Positions 26,113 to 34,534 are shown, counted from the stretch's first letter. The stretch: 47,164 nucleotides of DNA from Deltaproteobacteria bacterium (GCA_016218765.1 JACRCZ010000130.1:1-47164); one strand, 5' to 3'. The notes: generated by a model from the sequence alone, not told the origin. Numbers and translations are program-made.

Positions 26113-27261
26113 CTAGCCTCCGTCCCTCCCCTCCGTGCGCTCCTCCCACCTCACCCCCCTCCTCTCCAGCTCCTCTCTCATCCGCTCCACGATCCCCGGA
26201 TCGCCTCCCAGCACCTCCGGCGGATGCACTCCCGGTCTCCGCACGCTCCCCTCGAGCACCATGCGGGCCATGATCGTCGCCGGGAAGCCGGTCGTGCGGG
26301 CCATCGAGGTCTCGCCGGTCGTCCGATCCGTGCGGTCGAGCAGGTCCCAGGTGCGCCGGACGCTCTTCCCTTCGAGCCGCCCGTCGACCTCGACCCGCAG
26401 CACGGTGAACTCCTCTTCCCCGTCACCCAGTCGCCACTGGGGGAACAGCAGCTTCGCGGTGAGGTCGATCGGCCGCACGGAGGCTCCGGCGACCTGCACG
26501 GGCTCCGTCCCCAGCAGTCCCAGCGCCCGCAGGACCCGGATCTTCTCGATGTGCCCCGGCCAGCGCAGGGTCTTCTCCTTGACGAACGGGGCGCGGACCG
26601 TGTCGAGGAGCGAGCGCAGGCCGTCGGTGTTGAACGCCTCGACCGTGCCCACGCCCGGCAGGTCGAGCAGCTCGGGCTCGCTGAGCGCCTCGCGCTCGAC
26701 CACGGCGCCGTGCTCCACGAAACGCGCCGGGCGGGTGTACTCCTCGAGCACGTCGATCGGCGAGAAGACGGCGGCGTACTCCCAGGGCCAGCGGCGCAGG
26801 ACCGGCAGGCCGCCGACCAGGATGAGGACGCGCTCCACGTCCCTCAGCTCGGCCATGGCACGGCCGCAGAAGAGGTTGGAGAGACCAGGGGCGACGCCGC
26901 AATCGACCACGGCGGTGACGTTCTTCTCCCGGGCCAGGCCGTCGAGCTGCCGGGCGTCCTCGGGCATGAACGAGATATCGACGACCGGTCGCCCGGACTC
27001 GATCGCCGCGCGCAGGCAACGCAGGCCCAGGAAGCCGGGCGCGGCGCCGACGGCGAGGTCGAAGCGCCGGCACAGCGTGCGGACCGCCTCGCCGTCGGAC
27101 AGGTCGATGCGCTCGGTCGCGACCGGCGCCCGCCGCACGATGCGCGCCAGGACGTCCGGATCGCGATCCACCACGGTCACGTGCAGCCCGGGGTCCGCGG
27201 ACAGGTCGCGGGCCATGACTCCGCCGACCATTCCCCCGCCGAGCACGACGACTTCGGGCAT
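26113..27261 (-). CDS. saccharopine dehydrogenase-like / lysine 6-dehydrogenase-like oxidoreductase
   Basis: The 382-residue product has an N-terminal Rossmann NAD(P)-binding fold with the fingerprint VVVLGGGMVGGVMARDL and the acidic strand end VTVVDRD. It continues with the family hallmarks DLAVGAAPGFLGLRCLRAAI, VVDISFMPEDARQL, VVDCGVAPGLSNLFCG and AFNTDGLRSLLDT, which match the saccharopine dehydrogenase/lysine 6-dehydrogenase group. The enzyme probably oxidises an amino-acid adduct or lysine; the exact substrate is unknown. AAGGAGG lies 8 nt before the ATG. The upstream gene on the same strand is an unrelated membrane protein 21 nt away. Confidence 0.85.
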   Translation of the reverse strand: MPEVVVLGGGMVGGVMARDLSADPGLHVTVVDRDPDVLARIVRRAPVATERIDLSDGEAVRTLCRRFDLAVGAAPGFLGLRCLRAAIESGRPVVDISFMPEDARQLDGLAREKNVTAVVDCGVAPGLSNLFCGRAMAELRDVERVLILVGGLPVLRRWPWEYAAVFSPIDVLEEYTRPARFVEHGAVVEREALSEPELLDLPGVGTVEAFNTDGLRSLLDTVRAPFVKEKTLRWPGHIEKIRVLRALGLLGTEPVQVAGASVRPIDLTAKLLFPQWRLGDGEEEFTVLRVEVDGRLEGKSVRRTWDLLDRTDRTTGETSMARTTGFPATIMARMVLEGSVRRPGVHPPEVLGGDPGIVERMREELERRGVRWEERTEGRDGG

Positions 27262-27282
27262 GGGCTGTCCTCCTTCCCCGGC

Positions 27283-28374
27283 CTACTGCGCGGCGGGCGG
27301 GTAGTAGCCGGGCGGCATCGGCCCGGCGAACGGGGGCGGGGGGGGCACGGTGCGGACCTTCGGCTGCTTTCTTCGGCGGCGCACGATGTGCAGGGCGATG
27401 CCGCCGCCCAACAGCCCCAACCCGCCGATCAGGAGGATCGACACCGGTACCGTCGCCCGCCCCGTCATGCGCGAGAAGACCTCGGTCACCACCCGTCCCG
27501 CGGCGACGTGCCCGAACTCCGGCTCGCCCTGGGACGCGGCCTCGGCACGCTCGGCGGCGACCTTCTCCTCCATCGCGTCCCCGAGCCAGGCGCTCAGGGC
27601 CGAGACGGCTCCGAGGTACACGGCCGAGGCAAGAGCGAGCACGATGCCGGCGTTGACCATCATCCGCGGCAGGCTGCGCATGTTGACGAGCACGATCAGC
27701 CCCAGGAGCAGGAGCAGCGCACCGAGGCCCGCCCAACGGACCATCGCCAGCCGCTGCAGGCCCTCGCGCGCCTCGGCCAGCTCCGACGAGCCTTCCACCG
27801 CCCCGGGCTCGACCCCCCCGCGCGTGAGCAGCCAGGTCAGGTTGACGGTGTCGGGGACCCCGGCCATCGTCGCATCGACCTGCCGCCGGTAGACCTCGAG
27901 GGTGCGCTGCAAATCGCGCGCCGAATCGTAGCATGCCCGATCGCCGCCGACTGCATCGCACACCTCGACGCCGTGCCGCCCGGCCTCCCAGAGCATCCGG
28001 CGCAGCCTGTCCTTCGTCTCCGTCAGATCGATGCGGACCTTGTCGGTTCCGCTCTCCAGGAAGTCGACCAGCCCGCGGTGCGCCTGGCCGATCGTCGAGT
28101 AGAACCACTCGTCGGTGATCACCTGGTCGATCACCTGCCGCGACTGCGACAGGGCGAACTCGGCGAACACGGGGTCCTCCGCCTCCGCCCGCACCTTCTC
28201 CGTGAGCTGCGCCTCGAGCGTGTCCAGCGTCGCGGTGCGCACGTCGGCCGCACGCAACGTGGAAACCACCGCCTCCGTGTCCCCCGGGTAGCCGGTCACC
28301 GACTGGAAGAGGAAGAAGGCGCCGAACGCGATGAGGAACAGGAAGCCGAGGACGATCGTGCCCAGGATCCGCAT
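27283..28374 (-). CDS. membrane protein of unknown function
   Basis: The 363-residue protein starts with a hydrophobic segment MRILGTIVLGFLFLIAFGAF that can be an uncleaved signal anchor. A periplasmic-type domain follows (about residues 30-205; ETKDRLRRMLWEAGRHGVEV, with Cys in VCDAVGG and ACYDS). Then come two transmembrane helices (LGALLLLLGLIVLVNM and AGIVLALASAVYLGAVSALS), a third near the end (PVSILLIGGLGLLGGGIAL), and a basic, Pro-rich cytoplasmic tail (KVRTVPPPPPFAGP). No family was recognised. AAGGAG lies 8 nt before ATG 28374. Confidence 0.75.
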   Translation of the reverse strand: MRILGTIVLGFLFLIAFGAFFLFQSVTGYPGDTEAVVSTLRAADVRTATLDTLEAQLTEKVRAEAEDPVFAEFALSQSRQVIDQVITDEWFYSTIGQAHRGLVDFLESGTDKVRIDLTETKDRLRRMLWEAGRHGVEVCDAVGGDRACYDSARDLQRTLEVYRRQVDATMAGVPDTVNLTWLLTRGGVEPGAVEGSSELAEAREGLQRLAMVRWAGLGALLLLLGLIVLVNMRSLPRMMVNAGIVLALASAVYLGAVSALSAWLGDAMEEKVAAERAEAASQGEPEFGHVAAGRVVTEVFSRMTGRATVPVSILLIGGLGLLGGGIALHIVRRRRKQPKVRTVPPPPPFAGPMPPGYYPPAAQ

Positions 28375-28459
28375 GCCGTGCGCTCCTTCGCCCCTCCGCC
28401 GCGCGGACCGAACGTACGCGAGATGGAGCGCCGCGGCAAGTCGGGCTACGATGCGCCCC

Positions 28460-29200
28460 ATGTCGGCGACGTGGTCCGTGCTCCACGAGGACGAACGTGT
28501 GCTGGCCGTGGCCAAGCCCGCCGGCCTCGTCGTCGTCCCGGCGCGGGGCGAGGATCCCGCGACGTGCCTGCGGCGGCGGCTGGAGCAGGAGCGCGGCGAG
28601 TCGCTGTGGGTCGTCCACCGGCTGGATCGCGACACCTCCGGCGTCGTCGTCTTCGCGCGCGACGCGGGCACACACCGTGCGCTGAGCCTGGCGTTCGAGC
28701 GCCACGAGGTCCGCAAGACATATCTGGCGGTCGTGCGGGCCCCGCCGCCGGCCGAGCGCGGGACGATCGAGCGGCCGTTGCATGGGGCGCGCAAGGGCAA
28801 GATGCGTCCCGCCGCGCGGGGCGAGGCCGGGGCGCTGCCGGCGACCACGGAGTACGAGGTCCTGCGCCGCTGGGCGCTGCCGGCCGCCCGGCCGGCGCTC
28901 GTGGAGGCCCGCCCGCGCACCGGGCGCCAGCACCAGCTCCGCGTCCATCTCCGCTCGATCGGCTCTCCGCTGCTCGTCGATCCGCTTTACGGCGGTGCCG
29001 CCCGCGTCACGGCCGCGGACCTCGGTGTGCCGGGGGACGCCGTGCTGTGCGATCGCCTGACGCTACACGCGCTGCGCATCGAGCTGCCCCTGGCCGGCGG
29101 GGCGGCGCCGCTTCGGGTCGAGGCGCCCCTGCCGGACGATCTGCGCGCGCTGCTCGCCGCGCTCGATGCCGCGGGCGGACCGGGAGGAGGTGCACGATGA
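28460..29200 (+). CDS. RluA-family pseudouridine synthase (no S4 domain)
   Basis: This 246-residue protein is a second RluA-type enzyme in the window. Motifs are VLHEDERVLAVAKPAGLVVV, the catalytic HRLDRDTSGVVVFARD, RKTYLAVVR, PRTGRQHQLRVHLRSIGSPL and DPLYGG. It lacks the S4 domain seen in the 17886-18863 protein and has the shorter RluA/RluC-like catalytic form. The target site is unknown. ATG 28460 was preferred over ATG 28451: TACGAT (28447-28452) would be a -10 placed 7 nt before it, and no Shine-Dalgarno exists for either. The next gene overlaps its stop as ATGA. Confidence 0.88.
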   Translation: MSATWSVLHEDERVLAVAKPAGLVVVPARGEDPATCLRRRLEQERGESLWVVHRLDRDTSGVVVFARDAGTHRALSLAFERHEVRKTYLAVVRAPPPAERGTIERPLHGARKGKMRPAARGEAGALPATTEYEVLRRWALPAARPALVEARPRTGRQHQLRVHLRSIGSPLLVDPLYGGAARVTAADLGVPGDAVLCDRLTLHALRIELPLAGGAAPLRVEAPLPDDLRALLAALDAAGGPGGGAR

Positions 29201-30780
29201 AGAGGACGTTGGGCGCCGCGCCCCTGCTCGCCCTGATGCTCGCGGCTCGATCGGCCGCGACCGAGCCGGCCGAAGCGGCGCCTCCGCCGTCGTGCGCCGA
29301 CGACGCATGCGTGCTGGCGACCGCGCGCGCGATGCTCGAGGCCGATCGTGCCGAGGAAGCGGCCCGATGGCTCGCCGAGCAGCTCGAGGCCTTCCCGGAC
29401 TCCGGACCGATCCAGATCCTCCTGGGTGCCGCCCAGCTCCGTTCCGCCGAGCCGCTCTGGGCGATCGACACCTTCTCCCGGCGTCTGGAGCAGGCGCCCG
29501 ACGACTGCGAGGCGCGGACCTGGCTCGCGTGGTCCTGGCTCCAGTTCGCCGCGGTCGAGGAGGCCCAGGCGGTGCTGGACGAGGGCGAGTGCGGCGACCG
29601 CGACCCGTGGGCGGCCCGCATCGATCTGCTGCGCGCCTTCGCCCTGCGGTCGGCCGACGACGACGCCGGCGCCCGGGAGCACCTCGAGACGGCCCGGCGC
29701 CGCGACGAGGCGTTCCCGGCCGACATCGCGGCGCTGGACGGTCTCCTGCGCGCCGTGGCGCCCGACCGCCTGCCCGAGCTGGCCTGGCGCATCGACCTGA
29801 CCGGAGGCTACACGACCAATGCGCTCCTGGGAGCGCCGACCGATCCGTCCCACGAGGACATCGAGACCGGCAGTCCGATGGTCGCGACCGACGTCTGGAT
29901 GCGGCTCACGCCGGACTTCGGGTTCTGGCTGAAGCCGACCGTCGAACTCATGCCGAAACTCCAGGTTTTCCCGTTCGAGGACGTCCGGGAGCAGAGCTAC
30001 GTCGATCTCAGCGGGCGCGTGGGGGTCTACCTGGACTGGGACCTGCCGCGCATCCTCCTGGCGTACCGGCCGAGCTACCTGCTGCTGTTCGGCGCGCCGA
30101 ACGAGGAGCCGGTGTGGTACTACGCGTCGCACCGGGCCGAGGTCGAGGCGGAGATCACGTCGTGGCTGATGGCGTTCGCCGGGGCGGGACATCGGGCGTT
30201 CGACGAGATGGGCCGGACGCGGGACGAGGTCGATGGCGGCTTCGGCGGGAGCCTGGAGTACGTCGACGACCTGTTCATCCTGTGGACCGTCGTCGGGCGC
30301 GGGATGTGGGCGCAGGACCCGGCATACGACGTCGGCGGCGTCACCGGGAGCTTCCACCTCCAGAACCGCTGGGCCGAGGGCCTGAGCTCGCGCGCCGGGG
30401 TGACGGTTGCCGGCGACTGGTACCCGGATTCGGAGGGGGCCGAGGCGTTCGGCGGGGGCCCGGAGCGTGCCGACCTGTTCGTTCGCGCGGGTTACCAGCT
30501 CTGGTCGCCGGCGTTGTGGGGGTTCCGGCTGGGCGCGAGCTACGACTACTCGTACCGGGACAGCACGCTGCCCGAGTTCGACTTCGACGACCATCGCGTG
30601 CTGCTCAAGCTGGCCTGGACCGGCCAGACCGATCTGGTCGGGCCGTCGTCTTCCGGCGCGCCGACCACCGCCGATTTCGACTGGGGCGTCGCCGGCGGCG
30701 AGTCCGCGCTGCTCGACCGGGTCCAGGATCTCCTGCGCCAGGAGGAACAGGTCTTCCGCTCGTGCGGCTGCGCGGAGTAG
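29197..30780 (+). CDS. outer-membrane protein with N-terminal TPR-like region and C-terminal beta-barrel
   Basis: The 527-residue product has a signal peptide (MKRTLGAAPLLALMLAARSA) and a Cys pair (CADDAC). Helical TPR-like repeats occupy about residues 40-200 (LEADRAEEAARWLAEQLEAF, IQILLGAAQLRSAEPLWAID, ARTWLAWSWLQFAAVEEAQA). From about residue 205 to 505 the pattern becomes amphipathic beta: WRIDLTGGYTTNALLG, DVWMRLTPDFGFWLKP, VGVYLDWDLPRILLAYRP, FRLGASYDYSYRDSTLP and VLLKLAWTG. This layout resembles porin-like outer-membrane proteins that follow TPR domains. GGGAGGAGG lies 6 nt before the ATG, which overlaps the pseudouridine synthase stop. Confidence 0.75.
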   Translation: MKRTLGAAPLLALMLAARSAATEPAEAAPPPSCADDACVLATARAMLEADRAEEAARWLAEQLEAFPDSGPIQILLGAAQLRSAEPLWAIDTFSRRLEQAPDDCEARTWLAWSWLQFAAVEEAQAVLDEGECGDRDPWAARIDLLRAFALRSADDDAGAREHLETARRRDEAFPADIAALDGLLRAVAPDRLPELAWRIDLTGGYTTNALLGAPTDPSHEDIETGSPMVATDVWMRLTPDFGFWLKPTVELMPKLQVFPFEDVREQSYVDLSGRVGVYLDWDLPRILLAYRPSYLLLFGAPNEEPVWYYASHRAEVEAEITSWLMAFAGAGHRAFDEMGRTRDEVDGGFGGSLEYVDDLFILWTVVGRGMWAQDPAYDVGGVTGSFHLQNRWAEGLSSRAGVTVAGDWYPDSEGAEAFGGGPERADLFVRAGYQLWSPALWGFRLGASYDYSYRDSTLPEFDFDDHRVLLKLAWTGQTDLVGPSSSGAPTTADFDWGVAGGESALLDRVQDLLRQEEQVFRSCGCAE

Positions 30781-30786
30781 ATCGGC

Positions 30787-31551
30787 TCAGGGGGCAGGCG
30801 GCGGGCACTCGTCGTCCATCGCGTCCCGCCACTCGGAGACGATCGTGGCGCCTTCCTCGCCCGCGACGAGCGTGGGGTCGAGCGGCCCGTGGTCCGTGAT
30901 GTAGCACCCGTCGGCGTCGACCAGGACGAAGTGGTACCAGGTCGTGCCGAACGCCTCCCAGATGCGCAGGGCACCGCTGTCGTGGATCACCGGGTCGGTG
31001 ACGTCGGGTCCCAGGTGCGCGCCGACGTCTTCCGGGGTCGCCAGGGCGGTCGTGAGCTGGACCCAGACCATGCGGGGCGCGAGCCCGTCCGCGGCCAGCT
31101 CGGCCCGGCGCGTCTGGAGCGCGGCGTAGTCGGCGGTACAGTGGCCGCAGTAGACCGAGCCGAAGAACAGGCCCACGCCGTCGGGGAAGTCGTCCGGAAC
31201 GCAGACCTCCGTGCCCGCCGTAGGGGAGTTGGGGTTGATGTCGGTGCCGCAGAACTCGTGGGCCAGCGGGCAGTCGCACGGTCCGCCGACACTCATGCAC
31301 CGCCGGTTGACGCACTGCTCGCCCGCGCCGCAGTCGTCCTGCGACTCGCAGCCGCCGACGCAGAACCGCTGCTCGCACACGAGCCCGGCGTTGCACTCGT
31401 CGTTGCTCGAGCACTCCGGCTCCGTGCACGAGCCCGTCTCCTCGCGGCACACCAGCGATCCGGCGCAGTCCGCGTCGCGCAGGCAGTGGGACGAGATGCA
31501 GCCCGCCCCGGCCGAGGCACCGAGTCCGCACAGCACGATCAACCACCGCAT
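30787..31551 (-). CDS. Cys-rich lipoprotein with thioredoxin-like CGHC domain
   Basis: This 254-residue lipoprotein has the signal MRWLIVLCGLGASAGAGC. Residues about 20-95 form short Cys-rich modules (CLRDADCAGSLVC, CSSNDECNAGLVC, CESQDDCGAGEQC, CDC). The second half, from about residue 125, looks like a thioredoxin/AhpC-type domain: VGLFFGSVYCGHCTADYAAL, with a CxxC redox pair, then RMVWVQLTTALATPEDVG, WEAFGTTWYHFVLVDADGCY and ITDHGPLDP. The expected location is the periplasm or outer membrane, with thiol-disulphide exchange as the likely activity. GAGGTGCGTC precedes the ATG. It is convergent with the TPR-barrel gene. Confidence 0.8.
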   Translation of the reverse strand: MRWLIVLCGLGASAGAGCISSHCLRDADCAGSLVCREETGSCTEPECSSNDECNAGLVCEQRFCVGGCESQDDCGAGEQCVNRRCMSVGGPCDCPLAHEFCGTDINPNSPTAGTEVCVPDDFPDGVGLFFGSVYCGHCTADYAALQTRRAELAADGLAPRMVWVQLTTALATPEDVGAHLGPDVTDPVIHDSGALRIWEAFGTTWYHFVLVDADGCYITDHGPLDPTLVAGEEGATIVSEWRDAMDDECPPPAP

Positions 31552-31623
31552 GACGCACCTCGCACGAAGGGGAGATTAGCCGGTGCGACGCGCGGCGTCG
31601 AGTGAGGGAGGGCGTGCGGGGAA

Positions 31624-31718
31624 GCGAGCGGTCGGGGGGGACGCGAGCGGTCGAGCGGTCGGGGGAAGGCGAGCGGTCGGGGGGAAGCGGGCGGTCGGGG
31701 GAAAGCGGGCGGTCGACC
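31624..31718. repeat. G-rich imperfect tandem repeat, unit about 17 bp
   Basis: About six imperfect copies of a unit close to GCGAGCGGTCGGGGGAA occur between 31624 and 31718, with later copies changed to GCGGGCGGTCGGGGGAA. Runs of five to seven G recur on the plus strand, so G-quadruplex structure is possible. The array ends just before a -35-like TTGTCC (31722). Confidence 0.8.
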
Positions 31719-31721
31719 GGG

Positions 31722-31750
31722 TTGTCCGTGCGGGGGGCTGCTGGTAGGTT
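31722..31750 (+). promoter_or_regulatory. candidate promoter of the SprT/DUF2786 gene (leaderless)
   Basis: TTGTCC (31722-31727) and TAGGTT (31745-31750) are spaced by 17 bp, and the ATG at 31760 follows 9 nt later with no Shine-Dalgarno. A G-rich tandem repeat lies immediately upstream. Confidence 0.45.
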
Positions 31751-31759
31751 CCGGCCGCG

Positions 31760-32845
31760 ATGGACGAAGCGTGTGCCGGCGAGTCGTTGTCCGTGGAGCT
31801 GGAGGCGGCGGCGCTGCGCGCGCTGTGCCGCTGCTGGGACGACCTGAACGCGTCGCATTTCCGGCGGAGCCTGCGGCGGCCGGCGATCGAGCTGTCCGAC
31901 GGCCGCAGCCGGCTCGGGTTGTGGGACCGTGAGCACCGCGCCATCCGCCTGGGCCGCTCGCTGCTGGCCGAACACGGCTGGGGCACCGCCGTCGAGGTGC
32001 TCAAGCACGAGATGGCGCACCAGTTCGTGGACGAGGTGCTCGGCGAGGTCGAGGCGCACGGGGCGGCGTTCCGCAGGGTCTGCGAGGAGCGCGGGATCGA
32101 CCCGCGGGCCGCCGGGGTGCCGGTCGGCGACGGCGCGCGCGCGCCCGCGCACGAGAAGATCCTCGAGCGCGTGGCGAAGCTGCTGGCGCTGGCGGGGAGC
32201 CCGAACGAGCACGAGGCTCGGTCGGCCGCGGCCGCCGCGCAGCGGCTGATGCTGAAGTACAACCTCGAGGAGCTGGCGTCGGGCACGGCGCCGCGCCGGT
32301 ACGAGTTCCGGCACCTGGGGCGGCCGACCGGCCGCGTCGACGAGAGCCGGCGCCTGCTGGCCGGCATCCTCTCCGCCCACTACTTCGTGGAGACGATCTG
32401 GGTGCCGGTCTGGCGCGCCCGCGAGGGCAAGCGCGGCAGCGTGCTCGAGGTCGTCGGCACTCCCGCGAACCTCGAGCTGGCCGAGTACGTCCACGCGTTC
32501 CTCGACGCGACGGCGGAGCGGCTGTGGCGCGAGCACAAGCGGGAGCGGGGCATCGGCGGCAACCGCGATCGCCGGGTCTTCCGCGCGGGCGTGATGACGG
32601 GCTTCGCCGAGACGCTGGGGGTCCAGCGGCGCGTGTCGCAGGAGCAGGGACTGGTGTGGGTCGGCGACCGCGATCAGCGGGACCATCTGCGCAAGCGCTA
32701 CCCGCACATCCGCTGGACGCGGCACGCCGGCAACCGCCGCAACGCGTCCTGGGCCGACGGCCGGGAGGCCGGCCGCGGGATCGTGCTGCGCAAGGGGATG
32801 ACGTGCGGCCCGTCCGGTTCCGTGCCGCTCCTGCCCGGGAGGTGA
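31760..32845 (+). CDS. SprT-like metallopeptidase fused to DUF2786
   Basis: The 361-residue product has two recognisable parts. The N-terminal region (about residues 1-115) looks SprT-like: LNASHFRRSLRRPAIELSDG, then the zinc-protease motif in VLKHEMAHQFVDE (HExxH), and a third-ligand candidate His in VEAHGAAFRR. Residues about 130-175 match DUF2786: HEKILERVAKLLALAGSPNE, then HEARSAAAAAQRLMLKYNLE. The C-terminal part (about 195-355) holds Arg-rich helices ending RKGMTCGPSG. SprT-like proteins act in proteolysis of DNA-bound proteins in eukaryotes; the bacterial role is unclear. ATG 31760 has no Shine-Dalgarno but a promoter directly upstream. Confidence 0.8.
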   Translation: MDEACAGESLSVELEAAALRALCRCWDDLNASHFRRSLRRPAIELSDGRSRLGLWDREHRAIRLGRSLLAEHGWGTAVEVLKHEMAHQFVDEVLGEVEAHGAAFRRVCEERGIDPRAAGVPVGDGARAPAHEKILERVAKLLALAGSPNEHEARSAAAAAQRLMLKYNLEELASGTAPRRYEFRHLGRPTGRVDESRRLLAGILSAHYFVETIWVPVWRAREGKRGSVLEVVGTPANLELAEYVHAFLDATAERLWREHKRERGIGGNRDRRVFRAGVMTGFAETLGVQRRVSQEQGLVWVGDRDQRDHLRKRYPHIRWTRHAGNRRNASWADGREAGRGIVLRKGMTCGPSGSVPLLPGR

Positions 32846-32992
32846 GGGTCGCGGGACTGCGCCCAGCCGCACCACCGCACCTCGCCACCTCTCCAGCCGG
32901 CCTCCCCACCTCTCCCTGTCCGAATTCGCGAGCGAGGTACAGTCCGCACGACCCCGTCCTGGATGACTCGTCGGTCTGAGGCGCAGCCTCGC

Positions 32993-34462
32993 CTAGAACA
33001 TGTTCCACAGGTACTGGTTGGTCACCTCGTGATGGAACTGGATCTCGGAGACCTTGACCAGCGAGCCGAGGGCCTTGGGGCAGCGGTCCGCCGCGGCCTG
33101 CTTGATCTCGGCGTAGCGTCCGCGCAGCTCCTCTCCGAGCAGCTCGGCGGCCCAGGGGCTGGACTTGAAGTGGCGCAGGGCGTCGTGGATGTTGTCGGGG
33201 AGGAAGCGCGTGCGCGGCCGCTTGCCGTCGTCCGCGCCCTCCAGCGGCCCTTCCAGGCCGGTGCGCAGCAGGGCGTAGAACATGAGGTACGGGTTGGCGT
33301 CCGGGCTGACGGCGCGGAACTCGATGCGCGCCGAGCTCTTGTTGGCCAGCGGGATGCGGATCATCGCCCCGCGGTCGATGGCCGAGACGTTGATCTTGTT
33401 CGGCGCCTCGTAGTGCGGGTCGAGCCGCCGGTAGGCGTTGACGCTGGAGTTGAAGACGAGGCACAGGTCGTTGGCGCTGGAGAGCACGCGCTGGATGAAG
33501 GAGTGGGCGAGCGTCGAGAGCCCGGCCTCGCCCTTGGCGTCGTGGAACAGGTTCCGGCCCTTGCGCGCCAGCGAGACGTTGGTGTGCATGCCGCTGCCGT
33601 TGACGCCCGCGACCGGCTTGGGCAGGAAGCTGGCCGTCATGCCCTGGTTGTGCGCGACCTGGCGGCAGAGCAGCTTGTAGAGCTGGATCTGGTCCGCCGC
33701 CACCGTCACCTCGGTGTGCTCGTAGTTCATCTCGAACTGCGACGGCGCCACCTCCGGATGGTCCTTCTCGTTGCCGAAGCCCATCGCGCGCTGCACCTCG
33801 GCCGAGCCATCGATGAACCGCCGCAGCGGCGCGTTGGGCAGCGAGTGGTAGTACCCGCCGGTCGAGATGAACTCGAACTTCCCCCGCTCGTGGTAGTGAC
33901 GCTCGGCGTTCTCCCCGAGGAAGACGAACCCCTCGATCTCGTTCGCCGCGTGGCACGAGATGCCGTCCTTGCGGCACAGCGCGTCGGCGTAGCGGCGCAG
34001 CGTCGAGCGCATGTCGCCCGGATACGGCGTCCCGTCGCGCGAGAGCACCTCGCCGAAGACCAGCACCTTGCCCGGACCGAAGACGTCCGCGGGGAGCCAG
34101 TAGAAACTGGGCCAGTCCAGGCCCAGCCGCAGATCGGATTCCTGCTGGCGCGAGAACCCGCGGATCGAGGAGCCGTCGAACGTCAGGTTGTCGTCGCCCC
34201 GGCGCAGGAGGAACCCCTTGTCGTAGTCCAGCATGTGGAAACGCCCCTCGAGGTCCGAGAAGCACACCGTCACGGCCTTGATCCGCTTCTCGTCGCGCAG
34301 GTACTTGAGCCGCTGCTCGCGCACCTTGTGCGCCGGGACCCGGTCGAGCCGCGCCTGCTTCGACGCGAGGTTCAGCTCCTGGAGCCGCTCGTACGGGATC
34401 TCCAGGAAGTCGCGCAGCGGGGGACATGTCGGATCGGTCGCGATCTTCGGATTGTTTTCCAT
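32993..34462 (-). CDS. glnA: glutamine synthetase family protein
   Basis: Glutamine synthetase makes glutamine from glutamate, ammonia and ATP. The 489-residue protein has the expected motifs: FDGSSIRGF, YPGDMRSTLRRYADAL, FEMNYEHTEVTVAADQIQLY, the ATP-site NGSGMHTNVSLARKGRNLF, NSSVNAYRRLDPHYEAPN, and the glutamate-binding region SSARIEFRAVSPDANPYL. The adenylylation loop Tyr motif NLYDLP of GSI-beta enzymes was not found, so control by GlnE is unlikely from sequence. It starts at ATG 34462, 9 nt after GGAGGTGG. A 10-bp perfect palindrome lies upstream. The gene symbol is by family; the subtype is not certain. Confidence 0.93.
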   Translation of the reverse strand: MENNPKIATDPTCPPLRDFLEIPYERLQELNLASKQARLDRVPAHKVREQRLKYLRDEKRIKAVTVCFSDLEGRFHMLDYDKGFLLRRGDDNLTFDGSSIRGFSRQQESDLRLGLDWPSFYWLPADVFGPGKVLVFGEVLSRDGTPYPGDMRSTLRRYADALCRKDGISCHAANEIEGFVFLGENAERHYHERGKFEFISTGGYYHSLPNAPLRRFIDGSAEVQRAMGFGNEKDHPEVAPSQFEMNYEHTEVTVAADQIQLYKLLCRQVAHNQGMTASFLPKPVAGVNGSGMHTNVSLARKGRNLFHDAKGEAGLSTLAHSFIQRVLSSANDLCLVFNSSVNAYRRLDPHYEAPNKINVSAIDRGAMIRIPLANKSSARIEFRAVSPDANPYLMFYALLRTGLEGPLEGADDGKRPRTRFLPDNIHDALRHFKSSPWAAELLGEELRGRYAEIKQAAADRCPKALGSLVKVSEIQFHHEVTNQYLWNMF

Positions 34463-34471
34463 TTAGTCTAG
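34463..34471. promoter_or_regulatory. isolated half-site next to the glutamine synthetase start
   Basis: TTAGTCTAG here differs by one base from the arm TTATTCTAG of the palindrome at 34505-34534. It touches the start codon on the reverse strand, so a protein bound there could block translation or transcription. Confidence 0.3.
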
Positions 34472-34504
34472 CCACCTCCAGGGTTGGTACGAAATAGAGC
34501 ACGG

Positions 34505-34534
34505 CTAGAATAAAAGGCAAGCAAATTATTCTAG
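34505..34534. promoter_or_regulatory. perfect inverted repeat upstream of glutamine synthetase
   Basis: CTAGAATAA (34505-34513) and TTATTCTAG (34526-34534) are exact complements, and the flanking G34504/C34535 extend the arms to 10 bp around a 12-nt AT-rich spacer. On the reverse strand the spacer contains TTGCCT (34520-34515), a possible -35 of the glutamine synthetase promoter. It also lies after the msrBA gene, but no T-tract follows, so an operator is more likely than a terminator. Confidence 0.55.

Noticed and set aside
26224..29196. Long open frame before the TPR-barrel gene
   Set aside because: Only the part from ATG 29197 has a signal peptide, ribosome binding site and plausible composition; the upstream part is a shadow of the two reverse-strand genes.
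32846..32992. Possible gene or signal in the gap after the SprT fusion
   Set aside because: Pyrimidine-rich sequence with short CCACCTC repeats; no start, ribosome binding site or hairpin convincing enough to list.
34505..34534. Rho-independent terminator of msrBA
   Set aside because: The stem is AT-rich and no T-tract follows on the relevant strand; an operator fits better.
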